Shown here: piece after piece, positions 1 to 6,658 of the stretch
How the letters are laid out: the number at the start of each line of letters is the position of its first letter
Position numbering within the stretch: position 1 is the stretch's first letter
Assembly: GCA_011525185.1 (NCBI GenBank)
Contig: WTIQ01000190.1
Location: 1 to 10,743 of the forward strand
Source of the DNA: Paracoccaceae bacterium
GTDB lineage: Bacteria > Pseudomonadota > Alphaproteobacteria > Rhodobacterales > Rhodobacteraceae
Length of the DNA: 10,743 bases
Reading direction: 5' to 3'
Made by a program: the position numbers and the translations under genes
The notes under the pieces: generated by a model
What the model was told of the DNA's origin: nothing
Databases searched by the model: none
Seen by the model: only the letters and a program-made list of their open reading frames with translations

Positions 1-66
1 ATTGCAGACACGGCTTTTCAGGAGCATCGCTGCCCTTTATTCGAGGGTAAATTTAGGAAATACATT

Positions 67-774
67 ATGCCCTTTTCCCTCCCTATTTACGTTATCGGTG
101 ACATCCATGGTCAGCTCGCTGCTTTTGAAAAGGCGTTGCGCGCCATTGAGGAAGATGGGGGAACAAATGCGCCGATTGTGATCATTGGGGATTTGGTGGA
201 CCGCGGCGCAGATAGTAGGCGCGTGATCGATTTGGCCATGGAACAACAGGCCAGTGGCAAACCCATCGTGGTGCTGAAGGGCAATCATGATCGCATGTTC
301 GAATATTTCATGCAAAGCCCGCCGCGCCACGATCCACTATTGCGGGTTGGGCATCACTGGTTTCATGAGGCGCTTGGGGGCGTTGAGACCATGGCCTCTT
401 ATAGCGTTGAGGTGAGGGAGGATTTGCAGCTCAGGCAGGTCCATGAGCGCGCGCTTGAACAGGTCCCCGAAGAGCATGTTGCCTTTCTCAAAACCCTTCC
501 GACACATTACGACCAAGGAGAGGTTTTCTTTGTACATGCGGGTATTCGCCCCAATATTCAGCTTGAGCAGCAAACAGAAGATGATCTGCTCTGGATCCGC
601 AAAGAGTTTCTCGATTTTGCCGCGCCGCACCCTAAATTGATCGTGCATGGCCACACCCCTGAAAAAGGCCCGAAGCAGTATAGCAACCGGATTAATGTGG
701 ATGGGGGTGCAGGTTATGGACGCCCCTTGGTGCCTGTTGCGATTGAGGCGGGCGAGATGCGCGCTCTGTTCTGA
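67..774 (+). CDS. PPP-family metallophosphatase (serine/threonine phosphatase-like)
   Basis: A 235-residue protein with the complete metal-binding signature of the calcineurin-like/PPP phosphoesterases. It has GDIHG (Asp12, His14), GDLVDRG (Asp42), GNHD (Asn73, His74), a histidine in FVHAG (His157) and the C-terminal HGH (His194, His196). These residues normally bind two metal ions and activate water to cleave phosphomonoesters or phosphoanhydrides. The length fits the small bacterial PrpA/PrpB/ApaH-like group. There is no signal peptide or membrane segment, so it should be cytoplasmic. The start at 67 has an AGGA Shine-Dalgarno sequence at 55-58, 8 bases upstream. The next gene, trhO, follows after 42 bases on the same strand, so co-transcription is possible. 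The substrate (phosphoprotein, dinucleoside polyphosphate or other) cannot be told from the sequence. The family call is secure; the specific function is not. Confidence 0.9.
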   Translation: MPFSLPIYVIGDIHGQLAAFEKALRAIEEDGGTNAPIVIIGDLVDRGADSRRVIDLAMEQQASGKPIVVLKGNHDRMFEYFMQSPPRHDPLLRVGHHWFHEALGGVETMASYSVEVREDLQLRQVHERALEQVPEEHVAFLKTLPTHYDQGEVFFVHAGIRPNIQLEQQTEDDLLWIRKEFLDFAAPHPKLIVHGHTPEKGPKQYSNRINVDGGAGYGRPLVPVAIEAGEMRALF

Positions 775-816
775 ACGCTCCTCTCACAGGCTTGCAAAAT
801 AAATACCATTCACGTT

Positions 817-1743
817 ATGTCCGCCTCCATGTTTACTGTCGTCGCATTATATCACTTCACAAGGTTTGAAGATCCCTCCGCCTTGCGGGCTCCCCTTCAA
901 AAGGCCTGTGATGATCTTGGCATCACTGGATCGCTTTTGCTGGCGCAAGAAGGGATAAATGGGACCATTGCCGGAACACGGAAGGGTATTGATACCATCC
1001 TAGGGCATCTGCGCTCCCTGCCTGGGTGCAGCACCTTGGAACACAAAGAAAGCAGCGCAAGCCTTCCGCCATTCCCGCGGATGAAAGTCAAGCTTAAGAA
1101 AGAGATTGTGACAATGGGGCAACCTGATGTGGATCCCGTTGCGCGGGTTGGCCATTATGTAGAGGCCAAAGATTGGAATGCACTGATTAGCGCGCCTGAT
1201 GTGGCGGTCATTGACACGCGCAATGATTACGAAGTTGGCATTGGCACCTTTGAGGGTGCCATTGATCCGCAGACCAAATCTTTTCGGGATTTCCCAAAGT
1301 GGTGGGAGGCGAACAAAGAGCGTTTTCACAACAAAAAGATCGCCATGTTTTGTACGGGCGGTATTCGCTGTGAAAAATCCACGAATTACTTGCTGGGGCA
1401 AGGGGTGGAGGAGGTCTATCACCTCAAAGGGGGCATTCTGAAATATCTGGAGGATGTCCCGCAAGAGGACAGCCAGTGGACAGGGGACTGCTTTGTTTTT
1501 GATGCGCGGGTCTCTGTTGGTCATGGACTGGCGGAAGGGCCGCATCAATTGTGCTATGCCTGCCGTCGACCTATCCTGCCCGAAGACCGCGCACGCGCGG
1601 AATATGAACATGGCGTCTCCTGTCATCAGTGTCATGGCGATACCTCAGAGGCAGACAAAGACCGGTTTCGTGAACGACAAAAGCAAATTCGACTTGCACG
1701 AGAAAGGGGCGAGACCCATATGCGTGGGTATGACGGAAATTAA
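817..1743 (+). CDS. trhO: tRNA uridine(34) hydroxylase, rhodanese-domain protein (TrhO/YceA)
   Basis: 308 residues. TrhO makes 5-hydroxyuridine at position 34 of certain tRNAs, in an oxygen-dependent route to the wobble modifications cmo5U/mcmo5U. The N-terminal part (about 6-100) is the YceA-type alpha/beta domain, including the QEGINGTIAG segment. The rhodanese domain follows at about 125-215 with VIDTRNDYEV and the active-site loop FCTGGIRCEKS, whose catalytic cysteine is Cys179. The C-terminal tail has two cysteine pairs (Cys246/Cys249 and Cys269/Cys272) that could bind metal, followed by a basic helix. No good Shine-Dalgarno sequence precedes either in-frame ATG, at 817 or 829. The 829 start (MFTVVALYHF) matches the usual beginning of the family equally well or better, so the first four residues are uncertain. 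The stop codon lies only five bases before a repeat copy. Family assignment is strong; the modification role is known from E. coli and inferred here. Confidence 0.93.
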   Translation: MSASMFTVVALYHFTRFEDPSALRAPLQKACDDLGITGSLLLAQEGINGTIAGTRKGIDTILGHLRSLPGCSTLEHKESSASLPPFPRMKVKLKKEIVTMGQPDVDPVARVGHYVEAKDWNALISAPDVAVIDTRNDYEVGIGTFEGAIDPQTKSFRDFPKWWEANKERFHNKKIAMFCTGGIRCEKSTNYLLGQGVEEVYHLKGGILKYLEDVPQEDSQWTGDCFVFDARVSVGHGLAEGPHQLCYACRRPILPEDRARAEYEHGVSCHQCHGDTSEADKDRFRERQKQIRLARERGETHMRGYDGN

Positions 1744-1748
1744 GTTTT

Positions 1749-1835
1749 TAAAAACCTCTGCATAACACCGACCCCACTAAGAAATAAGGCCCGCGCCTGC
1801 CCAGGCAGGCGCGGGCCGATGGCGCCACTGGGTGC
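1749..1835 (-). repeat. Short, inverted copy of the MITE-like element
   Basis: Read on the plus strand, this begins with TAAAAACCTCTGCATA (1749-1764). That is the reverse complement of the right terminal repeat of the copy at 8176-8399, with one mismatch in 16. The next ~50 bases align with the reverse complement of the right arm of both long copies. The GC-rich arm then joins directly to the equivalent of their left arm, up to the TGGCGCCA stretch near 1820-1827. The ~100 bases that separate the two arms in the long copies are missing, so this looks like an internally deleted derivative. The far end is not clear: there is only a weak echo of the second terminal repeat near 1842-1854. It begins five bases after the trhO stop codon. 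Confidence 0.7.
1788..1817. repeat. Perfect 14-bp GC-rich inverted repeat (hairpin)
   Basis: GGCCCGCGCCTGCC and its exact reverse complement are separated by only CA. The result is a very stable stem-loop inside the short repeat copy, 44 bases after the trhO stop. No T-run follows on either strand, so it is not a classical intrinsic terminator. It could still stall polymerase or protect the 3' end of the trhO transcript. The arms are the same GC-rich arms seen in the two long copies of the element. Confidence 0.85.
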
Positions 1836-1927
1836 ATTATTGATCCAAGGATCTCAACTAAACCCAGTTATGGATAACGCAGGACTACCGCATTGTTTTC
1901 AAGAGATATTCAGCGCTCTCCCAATGT

Positions 1928-1975
1928 GCCCGCCGTGGGGCGGGCGGACACATGCTGAAATGCTTTGCATTTCAG
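1928..1975. terminator. Tandem hairpins between convergent trhO and serA, possible bidirectional transcription end
   Basis: Two inverted repeats lie side by side. GCCCGCC/GGCGGGC (1928-1934 and 1939-1945) has a GTGG loop. CTGAAATGC/GCATTTCAG (1955-1963 and 1967-1975) is perfect with a TTT loop. They lie 88 bases or more beyond the serA stop and about 185 bases beyond the trhO stop, where two converging transcripts would end. A short T-rich stretch follows on the plus strand, but there is no long T-tract, so intrinsic termination is plausible rather than shown. The stretch 1836-1927 before them shows nothing I can name. Confidence 0.45.
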
Positions 1976-2005
1976 GTTTATAAGGGACTGCCAGCATTTC
2001 CTTAT

Positions 2006-2045
2006 CCATAATTCGGATTCAATTCAGACAGATTATAAATTATGG
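2006..2045. repeat. 8-bp inverted repeat just downstream of serA
   Basis: CCATAATT (2006-2013) and AATTATGG (2038-2045) are exact reverse complements separated by 24 bases. They lie 18 bases past the serA stop in the direction of serA transcription. The pair could form an AU-rich stem at the 3' end of the serA message. The stem is weak and the loop is long, so this may be chance. Confidence 0.3.
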
Positions 2046-2063
2046 CGGTTGCGTAAACGCGCT

Positions 2064-3659
2064 TTAGCCGACCTCAAATGCGAGTGGCTTGATTTGATCA
2101 AAGACGCCTGTTGCGCTGAGTTCTGCGAGCACGTCTTTGGGCAAGGTGTGATCCACATACAAAAGCGCGATGGCTTCGCCGCCTTCTGCTGCGCGTCCAA
2201 GGGTAAAGTTGGCGATATTGACCCCGTTTGATCCCATGATGTGACCTAGAGTTCCAATCACGCCTGGCACGTCTTTGTTTGTGGTGTAGAGCATATGCTC
2301 CCCAATCTCGGCATCGATATTAATCCCTTTGATTTGGATAAACCGCGGTTTTCCATCGCTAAAGACGGTGCCTGCGATTGAGCGCTCGCGTTCCGCGGTG
2401 ACCACAGTGACTTTGATGTATCCGTCAAAGGCACCAGACTTGTCCTGATTGGTGGTGCTGATCTGAATGCCACGTTCTTTGGCGATAAAGGGCGCACTAA
2501 CCAGATTCACATCTGGATTTGCCTTTTTCATAATGCCAGCGATGACGGAGCAATTTAACGCCTCTAGGTTCATAGAAGAGACTGAACCATCGTAAAGAAT
2601 ATTGATCGCTTTAACGGGCTCATCAGTCATCTGCCCGATAAAGCTGCCCAAATGCCCCGCAAGTTTAAGCCAAGGCCCCATCACTTTTGCCTCTTCTGCG
2701 GTGACGGAAGGCATGTTGAGCGCATTACTCACGGCACCCGTCAAAAGGTAATCCGACATCTGTTCGGCGATTTGCAAGGCCACATTTTCCTGCGCCTCAG
2801 TTGTTGCGGCCCCAAGGTGTGGGGTGCAGACCACATTAGGCAGGTTAAAGAGCGGGTTCTCGGTGGCGGGTTCTTCGGCAAAGACATCAAAGCCGGCCCC
2901 TGCTACATGTCCTGACTTCAAGAGCTCGGCGAGCGCTTCTTCATCCACCAAGCCACCGCGAGCACAATTGATGATCCGAACCCCCTTTTTGGTTTTTGCA
3001 AGGGTGTCGCGGCTCAGGATATTGCGGGTTTGATCGGTCAAGGGGACATGCAGCGTGATAAAGTCAGTGCGTTCAATCAGGCTCTCTAATTCAACTTTTT
3101 CAACGCCCATGCGTTCGGCTTTTTCCGCACTGAGATAAGGATCATAGGCGAGAACCTTCATTTTTAGAGCGCGCGCGCGATCACAGACAATCCCGCCAAT
3201 GTTTCCGGCCCCAATGACCCCGATCGTCTTACCGGTCAGCTCGACTCCCATAAAGCGGGACTTCTCCCACTTTCCTGCATGGGTTGAGGCGCTGGCCTCT
3301 GGGATTTGGCGAGAGACGGCAAACATCATGGCGATCGCATGTTCTGCGGTGGTAATCATATTGCCAAAGGGCGTATTCATGACGATCACGCCATTTTTGC
3401 TCGCCGCATTGCGGTCCACATTGTCAACGCCAATACCGGCACGTCCAACAACCTTGAGATTGCTCGCCGCGTTTAGAATTTTCTCGGTGACCTTGGTGGC
3501 AGAGCGGATCGCAAGCCCGTCATATTGATCTATGACCGCAAGCAGTTGCTCTTTGTTTTTGCCAAGATCGGGTTGGAAGTCGACGTCAATACCACGATCG
3601 CGAAAAATTTGGACAGCGGTTGGTGAGAGTTTGTCTGAGACAAGAACTTTGGGAGCCAT
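2064..3659 (-). CDS. serA: D-3-phosphoglycerate dehydrogenase, long form with ACT domain
   Basis: Catalyses the first committed step of serine synthesis: 3-phosphoglycerate + NAD+ to 3-phosphohydroxypyruvate. With the start at 3659 the protein is 531 residues, the usual size for the long PGDH form. The substrate-binding domain is interrupted by the NAD-binding Rossmann domain, with GVIGAGNIGG at 147-156. Catalytic residues are Arg234 (NCARGG), Glu263 (AEEP) and His281 (TPHLGAAT). About 320-450 is the intervening ASB-type domain. The C-terminal ACT domain (from about 458, GVIGTLGHIMGSNGVNIANF) normally senses serine or has an allosteric role. A GTG at 3668 would add three residues, but it overlaps the Shine-Dalgarno sequence, so ATG 3659 is preferred. 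It lies 38 bases downstream of serC on the same strand and is very likely co-transcribed with it. All key residues are present. Confidence 0.97.
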   Translation of the reverse strand: MAPKVLVSDKLSPTAVQIFRDRGIDVDFQPDLGKNKEQLLAVIDQYDGLAIRSATKVTEKILNAASNLKVVGRAGIGVDNVDRNAASKNGVIVMNTPFGNMITTAEHAIAMMFAVSRQIPEASASTHAGKWEKSRFMGVELTGKTIGVIGAGNIGGIVCDRARALKMKVLAYDPYLSAEKAERMGVEKVELESLIERTDFITLHVPLTDQTRNILSRDTLAKTKKGVRIINCARGGLVDEEALAELLKSGHVAGAGFDVFAEEPATENPLFNLPNVVCTPHLGAATTEAQENVALQIAEQMSDYLLTGAVSNALNMPSVTAEEAKVMGPWLKLAGHLGSFIGQMTDEPVKAINILYDGSVSSMNLEALNCSVIAGIMKKANPDVNLVSAPFIAKERGIQISTTNQDKSGAFDGYIKVTVVTAERERSIAGTVFSDGKPRFIQIKGINIDAEIGEHMLYTTNKDVPGVIGTLGHIMGSNGVNIANFTLGRAAEGGEAIALLYVDHTLPKDVLAELSATGVFDQIKPLAFEVG

Positions 3660-3667
3660 GAGAGGCA

Positions 3668-3673
3668 CTCCTC
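3668..3673 (-). promoter_or_regulatory. Shine-Dalgarno of serA (decides the start)
   Basis: On the minus strand GAGGAG lies 8 bases before the ATG at 3659. The in-frame GTG at 3668-3666 begins on the last G of this site, so it cannot use it. This supports the 531-residue form that starts MAPKVLVSDK. Confidence 0.8.
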
Positions 3674-3697
3674 TTTAAAATGAAATTATTTTGATGA

Positions 3698-4852
3698 TTA
3701 AGCGGCTTGGCTTTGTGCGTCGATTTCACTTTCAAACGCCCATAAAAGCCAGGGCAGCATGGCCTCTATATCAGAGGTTTCCACGGTTCCCCCGCACCAA
3801 ATCCTAAGCCCTGCTGGTGCATCACGATAGGCGCCTATGTCAAAGGCAACCCCTTCGGCTTCGAGCCGTTTGGCGATGGATTTGGCAAAGCTATTGGCCT
3901 CCAAAATCCGAGAATCCTGAAAGCGTAAACAGACCGAGGTATTGGAGCGCGTTTGTGGATCTTTTGCAAGAAACTCAATCCAGTCGTGCTCTGCGACAAA
4001 GCGTTCTATCGCCTGAGTATTTGCATTTGCCCGCCCGATCAGACCAGAGAGCCCACCGACTGAGCGCGCCCAGTCAAGCGCAACAAGGTAATCCTCAACC
4101 GCAAGCATGGACGGGGTATTGATGGTGGCCCCCTCAAAAATGCCATCGATCAATTTGCCGTTTTTGGTGAGGCGAAAAATTTTCGGTAGGGGCCAAGCTG
4201 GGGTATAGCTTTCCAGCCGCTCAATAGCACGCGGGCTTAGGATCAACATCCCATGGGACGCTTCTCCCCCCAGCACCTTTTGCCAGCTAAAGGTTGTCAC
4301 ATCGAGTTTATCCCACGGCAAGTCCATCGCAAAGGCGGCAGACGTTGCATCGCAGATGGTCAGCCCTTGGCGATCATTGGGGATCATATCCCCGTTTTGC
4401 ATTCGCACGCCTGAAGTGGTCCCGTTCCATGTAAACACCACATCGGTGTCGTAATCCACGCGGCGCATGTCCACGATGTCACCGTAGTCAGCGCTCAAAA
4501 CCTCTGCGTCAAGTTTGAGCTGTTTGATCACATCCGTGACCCAACCCGCGCCAAAGCTTTCCCACGCGACCATGGTTGTTTTGCGTGCACCGAGGAGGGA
4601 CCACATGGCCATTTCCACAGCGCCTGTGTCAGAGGCTGGTACGATCCCGATTTTGTAGCTCTCTGGAACGCCTAATATATCGCGCGTTTCCTCAATTGCG
4701 GTTTTCAGTTTTGCCTTTCCACGCGTTGCGCGATGGGAGCGACCGAGCGGTGCATCCAATAAGAGTGAAAGATCAAATGTGGGGATTTTGGCGCAAGGCC
4801 CAGATGAAAAACGCGGATTGGCCGGCCGCGTTGCCGGTTTTAGTGTGCTCAT
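3698..4852 (-). CDS. serC: Phosphoserine aminotransferase
   Basis: A PLP enzyme that transfers the amino group of glutamate to 3-phosphohydroxypyruvate, giving O-phosphoserine (second step of serine synthesis). It is 384 residues, the size of the alphaproteobacterial/actinobacterial type of SerC and longer than E. coli SerC. The start matches that family (NPRFSSGPCAK, residues 12-22). PLP-contact features are visible: TWNGTTSGVR (141-150), Asp168 in ICDATSAAFA, and the Schiff-base lysine Lys192 in FSWQKVLGG. The ATG at 4852 has a strong Shine-Dalgarno sequence, GGAAGGG, 7 bases upstream (plus-strand 4860-4866), behind a two-hairpin leader. It is the first gene of a serC-serA unit and is divergent from serB, so all three serine genes are clustered. 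I see no frame disruption. Confidence 0.96.
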   Translation of the reverse strand: MSTLKPATRPANPRFSSGPCAKIPTFDLSLLLDAPLGRSHRATRGKAKLKTAIEETRDILGVPESYKIGIVPASDTGAVEMAMWSLLGARKTTMVAWESFGAGWVTDVIKQLKLDAEVLSADYGDIVDMRRVDYDTDVVFTWNGTTSGVRMQNGDMIPNDRQGLTICDATSAAFAMDLPWDKLDVTTFSWQKVLGGEASHGMLILSPRAIERLESYTPAWPLPKIFRLTKNGKLIDGIFEGATINTPSMLAVEDYLVALDWARSVGGLSGLIGRANANTQAIERFVAEHDWIEFLAKDPQTRSNTSVCLRFQDSRILEANSFAKSIAKRLEAEGVAFDIGAYRDAPAGLRIWCGGTVETSDIEAMLPWLLWAFESEIDAQSQAA

Positions 4853-4935
4853 ACTGCTACCCTTCCAGATAAATGCCCCTCGTTGGGGAGGGGTGTCCCA
4901 CGTACCGCTATAGAGACAACTTTGGGATGTCTCAA
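4853..4935 (-). promoter_or_regulatory. serC 5' leader with two tandem hairpins (candidate serC RNA motif)
   Basis: Read on the minus strand, the serC 5' region contains GAGACA/TGTCTC (6-bp stem, 9-nt loop, plus-strand 4913-4933). This is followed by CCCCTC/GAGGGG (6-bp stem, loop CCCAAC, 4876-4893), then the GGAAGGG Shine-Dalgarno sequence and ATG. A cis-regulatory RNA called the serC motif has been described by comparative genomics upstream of serC in alphaproteobacteria. Position, two-hairpin layout and downstream gene fit it from memory, but I could not compare against the covariance model. The second hairpin ends about 9 bases before the Shine-Dalgarno sequence, so it could influence translation. 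The ligand or mechanism is not known to me. Confidence 0.6.
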
Positions 4936-4938
4936 GCC

Positions 4939-5162
4939 AAGAGTGGCAAAATAATAGACAATAATAGAAAAAACACCTTGCCCAGTGGTACCACCGGCCC
5001 GCGCCTGCCTGCCCCCTCGGCAGGCGCGTTCACTATTTCAACACATTGCCATATATGTGTGTCGTGGGAAATTCTCAAAGGTTTCCTCATCGCAAACGTA
5101 CGCCTACCCAGGCTGGCGCGGGCCTCATTTCTAAATTGAAGCAATGCTGTGCAGAGGTCTTA
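4939..5162 (+). repeat. MITE-like intergenic element, copy 1 (diverged)
   Basis: This copy aligns with 8176-8399 at a constant offset of 3237 bases over its central and right part, so no net length change has occurred there. Bases 4996-5036 are identical to 8233-8273 (41 bases). Over 5001-5162 I counted 38 differences in 162 positions by hand. The right end, TGTGCAGAGGTCTTA (5148-5162), matches the terminal repeat of copy 2. The left end is decayed, and alignment left of 4996 needs a gap. Inside, GGCCCGCGCC (4996-5005) can pair with the exact complement GGCGCGGGCC (5115-5124), or its inner part with GGCAGGCGCG (5019-5028). Together with the serC leader and about 98 bases after the repeat (5163-5260), this fills the divergent region. 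Those last bases hold no promoter I can defend. Confidence 0.75.
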
Positions 5163-5260
5163 GATCTTAAATTCGGACAGGTCGAATTGCGCCGTGACAT
5201 TTCTATTGTTTTGCGGCATGAGCCACGAGGAAAGCCAAAGAGAACCATGAAAGCCTTTTG

Positions 5261-6133
5261 ATGTATGTGACAAGTCTTATCGCGCAAGCTGGTATGTTAG
5301 ATGCCACGCTGGTCGAAAATCTTAGAAATGCGTGGGGCGGTGGCATTGTGGAGTGGCTCGCCCCAGATGAGGCGGCAGAATTTCAGCTTGAGGTACGCCC
5401 CTCTAACTTTGATAAAGTCTGGACTGATTTGCAGGCGATGGAGGTTGATCTTGCCCTTCAGTATAGCAAAAACCGGCGTAAAAAACTCTTGATTGCTGAT
5501 ATGGACAGCACAATGATTGCGCAGGAATGCATTGACGAATTGGCCGATGTGGCGGGCGTTGGGGAGGATGTACGCGAGATCACAAGGCGTGCCATGAATG
5601 GTGAATTTGATTTTCCCCAAGCTCTACGGGAGCGCGTTGCCCTCATGAAAGATGTTGCAGAGACCACCATTGAAACGGTGCTCAGCGAGCGGATTTCTTA
5701 TGTCTTAGGGGGTGAGACATTGATTGCGACAATGAAGGCCGCAGGGGCATATACCGCGCTGGTCTCGGGTGGCTTTACCGCCTTTAGCCAAACCGTGGCA
5801 GAAACCCTTGGCTTTGACGAACATCGCGCCAATAGGCTGATAATTGAAGAGGGTCGTCTTACGGGAGCAGTGGCAGATCCAATCCTGGGACGAGAGGCCA
5901 AAGTCGAAGCTTTGGAAGACTTGACACAAAAGCTTAGCCTAAGGGACGAGGATGTGATCGCCGTTGGGGATGGTGCAAATGATTTGGGCATGTTGAAACG
6001 GGCTGATCTAGGCGTTGCACTTCATGCCAAGCCAGCGGTGGCAGCAGAATGTGATGTGAAAATCAACTTTGGTGATTTGACGGCGCTTCTTTATCTCCAA
6101 GGGTATCATAAAGACGCTTTTGTGACCCCTTGA
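5261..6133 (+). CDS. serB: Phosphoserine phosphatase
   Basis: Catalyses the last step of serine synthesis: O-phospho-L-serine to L-serine and phosphate. It is a 290-residue HAD-superfamily enzyme. Motif I is DMDST with nucleophile Asp80 and acid/base Asp82. Motif II is Ser169 in VSGGFT, motif III is Lys214, and motif IV is GDGANDL with Asp237 and Asp241. Before the HAD domain is a ~70-residue N-terminal region typical of the longer SerB proteins. The ATG at 5261 is chosen. The TTG immediately upstream (5258) would add one residue, but there is no reason to prefer it. No strong Shine-Dalgarno sequence is visible. A tiny frame (ATG 5247, four sense codons, MKAF) ends in TGA at 5259-5261 and overlaps the serB ATG by one base. 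The gene is divergent from serC-serA and separated from it by the repeat element. Confidence 0.96.
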   Translation: MYVTSLIAQAGMLDATLVENLRNAWGGGIVEWLAPDEAAEFQLEVRPSNFDKVWTDLQAMEVDLALQYSKNRRKKLLIADMDSTMIAQECIDELADVAGVGEDVREITRRAMNGEFDFPQALRERVALMKDVAETTIETVLSERISYVLGGETLIATMKAAGAYTALVSGGFTAFSQTVAETLGFDEHRANRLIIEEGRLTGAVADPILGREAKVEALEDLTQKLSLRDEDVIAVGDGANDLGMLKRADLGVALHAKPAVAAECDVKINFGDLTALLYLQGYHKDAFVTP

Positions 6134-6145
6134 GTGTGGTCACAA
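6120..6145 (+). terminator. Possible weak terminator spanning the serB stop codon
   Basis: TTGTGACC (6120-6127) and GGTCACAA (6138-6145) form an exact 8-bp stem with a 10-base loop. The structure includes the serB stop codon, and T-rich bases follow (about 6146-6162) rather than a clean T-tract. It could reduce read-through from serB into msrB, which begins 75 bases after the serB stop. Confidence 0.35.
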
Positions 6146-6208
6146 TTCGCTCTTTAAATCTTTGAATTATGACCCAATTTATAAAAGGAATAAGGACTGG
6201 AGTTTGAT

Positions 6209-6658
6209 ATGGCCAAGTATGAACGCAATCCCGATGTTATTGCGACGCTAAGCGAAGAAGAGTTTTGGGTGACGCAACAAAGCGGCACCGAGCGGGCAGG
6301 AAGTGGGAAATTGCTCTATAACAAAGAGCCTGGTCTTTACGTTGATATTGTTTCTGGTGAGCCTTTGTTTGCCTCCAGCGACAAATATGAAAGCGGATGC
6401 GGGTGGCCGAGTTTCACCAAACCGATCGAAGCAGACCATGTGAAAGAATTTCACGATACCAGCCATGGCATGGTGCGCACCGAAGTAAGAAGCCTGCATG
6501 GAGACAGTCACCTTGGTCATGTGTTTCCCGATGGCCCAAGAGATCGTGGTGGTTTACGCTATTGCATCAATTCTGCCTCACTACGATTTGTGCATCGTGA
6601 TGACATGGAAGGCGAAGGCTACGGAGCTTATTTGGAACAAGTGGAGGATATAACATGA
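6209..6658 (+). CDS. msrB: Peptide-methionine (R)-S-oxide reductase MsrB
   Basis: Reduces the R diastereomer of methionine sulfoxide in proteins back to methionine, using thioredoxin as the usual reductant. The 149-residue protein shows the family core: YNKEPGLYVD (37-46), SGEPLF (49-54), SGCGWPSF (62-69), RTEVRS..GDSHLGHVFPDGP (90-110) and RYCINSASLRF (117-127). Cys119 is the catalytic cysteine and Cys64 is at the recycling-cysteine position. The two CxxC zinc pairs of the zinc-bearing MsrB forms are absent, so this is the non-zinc type. There is no signal peptide, so it is cytoplasmic. The Shine-Dalgarno GGAG at 6199-6202 lies 6 bases before the ATG. It overlaps msrA by ATGA, implying translational coupling; together the two enzymes repair both diastereomers. 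Confidence 0.95.
   Translation: MAKYERNPDVIATLSEEEFWVTQQSGTERAGSGKLLYNKEPGLYVDIVSGEPLFASSDKYESGCGWPSFTKPIEADHVKEFHDTSHGMVRTEVRSLHGDSHLGHVFPDGPRDRGGLRYCINSASLRFVHRDDMEGEGYGAYLEQVEDIT

Noticed and set aside
1000..1635. A 211-codon open frame on the minus strand within trhO
   Set aside because: It is a shadow of trhO: it lies wholly inside a gene with complete family motifs, and its own translation shows no recognisable domain.
1788..1817. The GC-rich perfect hairpin as a classical rho-independent terminator of trhO
   Set aside because: No T-run follows the stem on either strand, and the same arms occur in the other repeat copies, so it is better explained as part of the element.
4996..5036. 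The GC-rich repeated 41-mer as a possible CRISPR repeat
   Set aside because: The copies are over 3 kb apart, not regularly spaced with spacers, and no cas gene is present. The similarity also extends well beyond the 41 bases as a longer element.
4968..5261. An open frame running through repeat copy 1 whose translation resembles that of repeat copy 2 (8184-8414), e.g. a shared PTQA...SK...AEV pattern
   Set aside because: The similarity follows from the DNA repeat, in the same register because the offset 3237 is a multiple of three. Over 54 aligned codons I counted 11, 11 and 16 differences at codon positions 1, 2 and 3, which is too even for protein-level selection. There is no conserved start codon or Shine-Dalgarno sequence.
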